A stretch of 7,414 nucleotides of DNA from an uncultured Verrucomicrobiales bacterium (GTDB lineage: Bacteria > Verrucomicrobiota > Verrucomicrobiia > Verrucomicrobiales > DEV007): positions 1-7,414 of the forward strand of contig CALCSP010000692.1 of the NCBI GenBank assembly GCA_937893785.1. The letters are read 5' to 3'. Under the pieces are notes generated by a model, which was not told where the DNA came from, searched no databases, and worked only from the letters and a program-made list of their open reading frames with translations. Both the position numbers and the translations under genes were made by a program. How positions within the stretch are numbered: position 1 is the first letter of the stretch; the number at the start of each line of letters is the position of its first letter. This document shows positions 5,841 to 7,414 of this stretch, piece by piece.

Positions 5841-7414
5841 TATACTTATCCGTAACAGCGCCTTCAGAAGCTGATGTGACTGTACTTGCATATTTTGCAA
5901 GTATGCCCCTGCTGTAACGCGGCTCAGGCTGCTCCCACTGCTTCAAGCGCTTATCGATCTCGGCCTGAGAAACTTCCAGCCGGACTTCACTTTTCTCGGC
6001 ATCAATGGTGATTTGATCACCATCCTGAATGATGGCAATCGGCCCCCCACAGAACGCTTCGGGAGTAATATGCCCAACCACAAAGCCTCGGGTTCCGCCA
6101 CTGAAACGTCCATCGGTAATCAACGCAACATCGTTACCAAGGCCGCGCCCCATGATAGCTGACGTGGGTCCAAGCATCTCCCGCATGCCGGGGCCACCCT
6201 TAGGCCCCTCATAACGAATAACAACGACATCGCCAGCCACTACCTTCCCAGCCAGAATGGCTTTCTGGGCCACTTCCTCGGAATCATAAACCTTGGCCGT
6301 TCCCTTAAAGCTGCTTCCCTCATGACCACTGATTTTTGCAACTGAGCCTTCCGGGGCAACGTTGCCACGCATAATGACAAGGTGACTGGTCTTTTTGATA
6401 GGATCTTTGAACTTACTGATAATATCCTGTCCATCCGGATACTTAAGCTCAGAACGGTTAATATTCTGCTTTAGTGTCTTTCCGGTCACTGTGAGGCAAT
6501 CGCCATGCAACAGGCCTTCGTTGAGGAGCATGCGCATCAGTGGAACCGTTCCCCCGATATGCACAAGGTCAGCCATCACGTGCTTTCCACTGGGTTTCAA
6601 GTCGGCAAGCACGGGAGTTTTTTTGCCAATGCGCGTAAAATCATCAATGCTCAGGGGAACATTGGCAGCATCAGCTATGGCCAGTAAGTGCAACACGGCA
6701 TTGGTTGACCCTCCTAGGGCAATCACCATCGTAATGGCATTTTCAAATGCCTCCTTACAGAGAATATCCGAAGGCCTGATGCCTTTCTGCAAAAGGTAAT
6801 TTACCGCGGCACCAGCCTCCATCGCATCGCGCATCTTATCGCTGTGAATGGCAGCCTGTGCAGAACTGTTTGGAAGGCTCATGCCCATGGCCTCAATCGC
6901 GCTGGACATTGTGTTGGCAGTATACATACCTCCACAAGAACCTGCCCCAGGAATCGCACACTCTTCAATCGCATCAAGCTGCAGACGATTAATCTCACCT
7001 GAAGCACGCTTACCCACTGCCTCAAATACGGAAACAATGTCCACATCCTCCCCCCTGTGGTCCCCTGGCATGATTGTTCCTCCATAGACAAAAACCGAAG
7101 GCCTGTCCAACCGTGCTGCTGCTAGCATGCACCCGGGCATATTCTTATCACAGCCACCAATCATGACCAGTCCGTCAAATCCCTGTGCCCCTGCAACAGT
7201 CTCGATCGAGTCGGCAATCACTTCTCGCGAGACAAGGGAATACTTCATGCCCTCAGTGCCCATCGAAATCCCGTCTGAAACCGTAATAGTATTGAATATT
7301 ACTCCCTTACCCCCGGTTGCATTGACCCCCTTCTCCGCTTCACGCGCAAGCTTGTCGATATGCATGTTGCACGGCGTCAGGTTTGCCCATGTCGAAACAA
7401 CCCCCACCTGAGAA
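5833..7414 (-). CDS. ilvD: Dihydroxy-acid dehydratase (IlvD), 5' end cut by window edge
   Basis: IlvD dehydrates 2,3-dihydroxy-isovalerate and 2,3-dihydroxy-3-methylvalerate to the keto acids used for valine, isoleucine and leucine (and pantothenate) synthesis in the cytoplasm. Numbering from the codon at 7407-7405, 524 residues are visible, against roughly 555-565 for the family. That codon is GTG but reads as an internal valine in S-Q-V-G-V-V-S-T-W, so the true start lies beyond the window. Three iron-sulphur cluster cysteines are present, in TPCN (C13), GGCDK (C86) and GAGSCGGMYTANTM (C158), as expected for the [2Fe-2S] type. SDGISMGTEGM (44-54) and CDK (86-88) give the metal-site Asp residues and the Lys that is carbamylated in the family. 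DGRFSGGTRG (432-441) holds the catalytic serine S436. The gene appears intact and converges on the propeller gene, with 45 bp between stop codons. Confidence 0.97.
   Translation of the reverse strand, partial: SQVGVVSTWANLTPCNMHIDKLAREAEKGVNATGGKGVIFNTITVSDGISMGTEGMKYSLVSREVIADSIETVAGAQGFDGLVMIGGCDKNMPGCMLAAARLDRPSVFVYGGTIMPGDHRGEDVDIVSVFEAVGKRASGEINRLQLDAIEECAIPGAGSCGGMYTANTMSSAIEAMGMSLPNSSAQAAIHSDKMRDAMEAGAAVNYLLQKGIRPSDILCKEAFENAITMVIALGGSTNAVLHLLAIADAANVPLSIDDFTRIGKKTPVLADLKPSGKHVMADLVHIGGTVPLMRMLLNEGLLHGDCLTVTGKTLKQNINRSELKYPDGQDIISKFKDPIKKTSHLVIMRGNVAPEGSVAKISGHEGSSFKGTAKVYDSEEVAQKAILAGKVVAGDVVVIRYEGPKGGPGMREMLGPTSAIMGRGLGNDVALITDGRFSGGTRGFVVGHITPEAFCGGPIAIIQDGDQITIDAEKSEVRLEVSQAEIDKRLKQWEQPEPRYSRGILAKYASTVTSASEGAVTDKYIP

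Noticed and set aside
6395..6799. A 134-codon plus-strand frame antisense to ilvD
   Set aside because: IlvD is highly conserved and continuous on the other strand, and the antisense translation has no recognisable features.
7405..7407. GTG as the ilvD start codon
   Set aside because: The preceding in-frame codons (Ser, Gln) continue the conserved IlvD segment, and the usual N-terminal 35 or so residues would be missing. The gene simply runs off the window.

Overview
The window looks like chromosomal DNA of moderate GC content from a Gram-negative bacterium, most likely Verrucomicrobiota, with Planctomycetota as the alternative. The reasons are an OmpH/Skp-type periplasmic chaperone (which implies an outer membrane), a small exported beta-propeller opening with the W-x-Q-W-R-G-P-x-R-D-G signature common in those phyla, a large exported HEAT/TPR protein of the same flavour, and the lack of convincing Shine-Dalgarno sequences before most genes. 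This placement is inference, because no rRNA or other phylogenetic marker is present.

Layout: (1) positions 1-71 are a short left edge that may hold the first codons of another leftward gene. (2) Positions 72-842 are scpB (minus strand), the chromosome segregation/condensin accessory subunit, with an acidic repeat-bearing tail. (3) Positions 994-1593 are an OmpH/Skp-like periplasmic chaperone (minus strand), upstream of scpB and separated from it by 151 bp that begin with a stem-loop. (4) Positions 1600-1799 are a divergent intergenic region holding an inverted repeat and a 13-bp tandem repeat. (5) Positions 1800-4484 are an 894-residue exported HEAT/TPR protein (plus strand). (6) Positions 4549-5787 are an exported PQQ-type beta-propeller protein (plus strand), probably in the same transcript. 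(7) Positions 5833-7414 are ilvD, dihydroxy-acid dehydratase of branched-chain amino acid synthesis (minus strand), convergent with the propeller gene, ending in a recognisable intrinsic terminator and cut off at its 5' end by the window edge.

The window mixes housekeeping genes (scpB, OmpH/Skp, ilvD) with one less characterised two-gene unit: a large exported solenoid protein followed by an exported propeller. Both parts of that unit are scaffold or interaction folds with no enzyme motif that I can recognise, so a periplasmic or envelope complex is a reasonable but untested idea. I see no mobile element, CRISPR array, RNA gene or defence system, and no clear evidence of a new biological system. 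The most useful leads are the HEAT/TPR-propeller pair and the structured DNA in the divergent promoter region.
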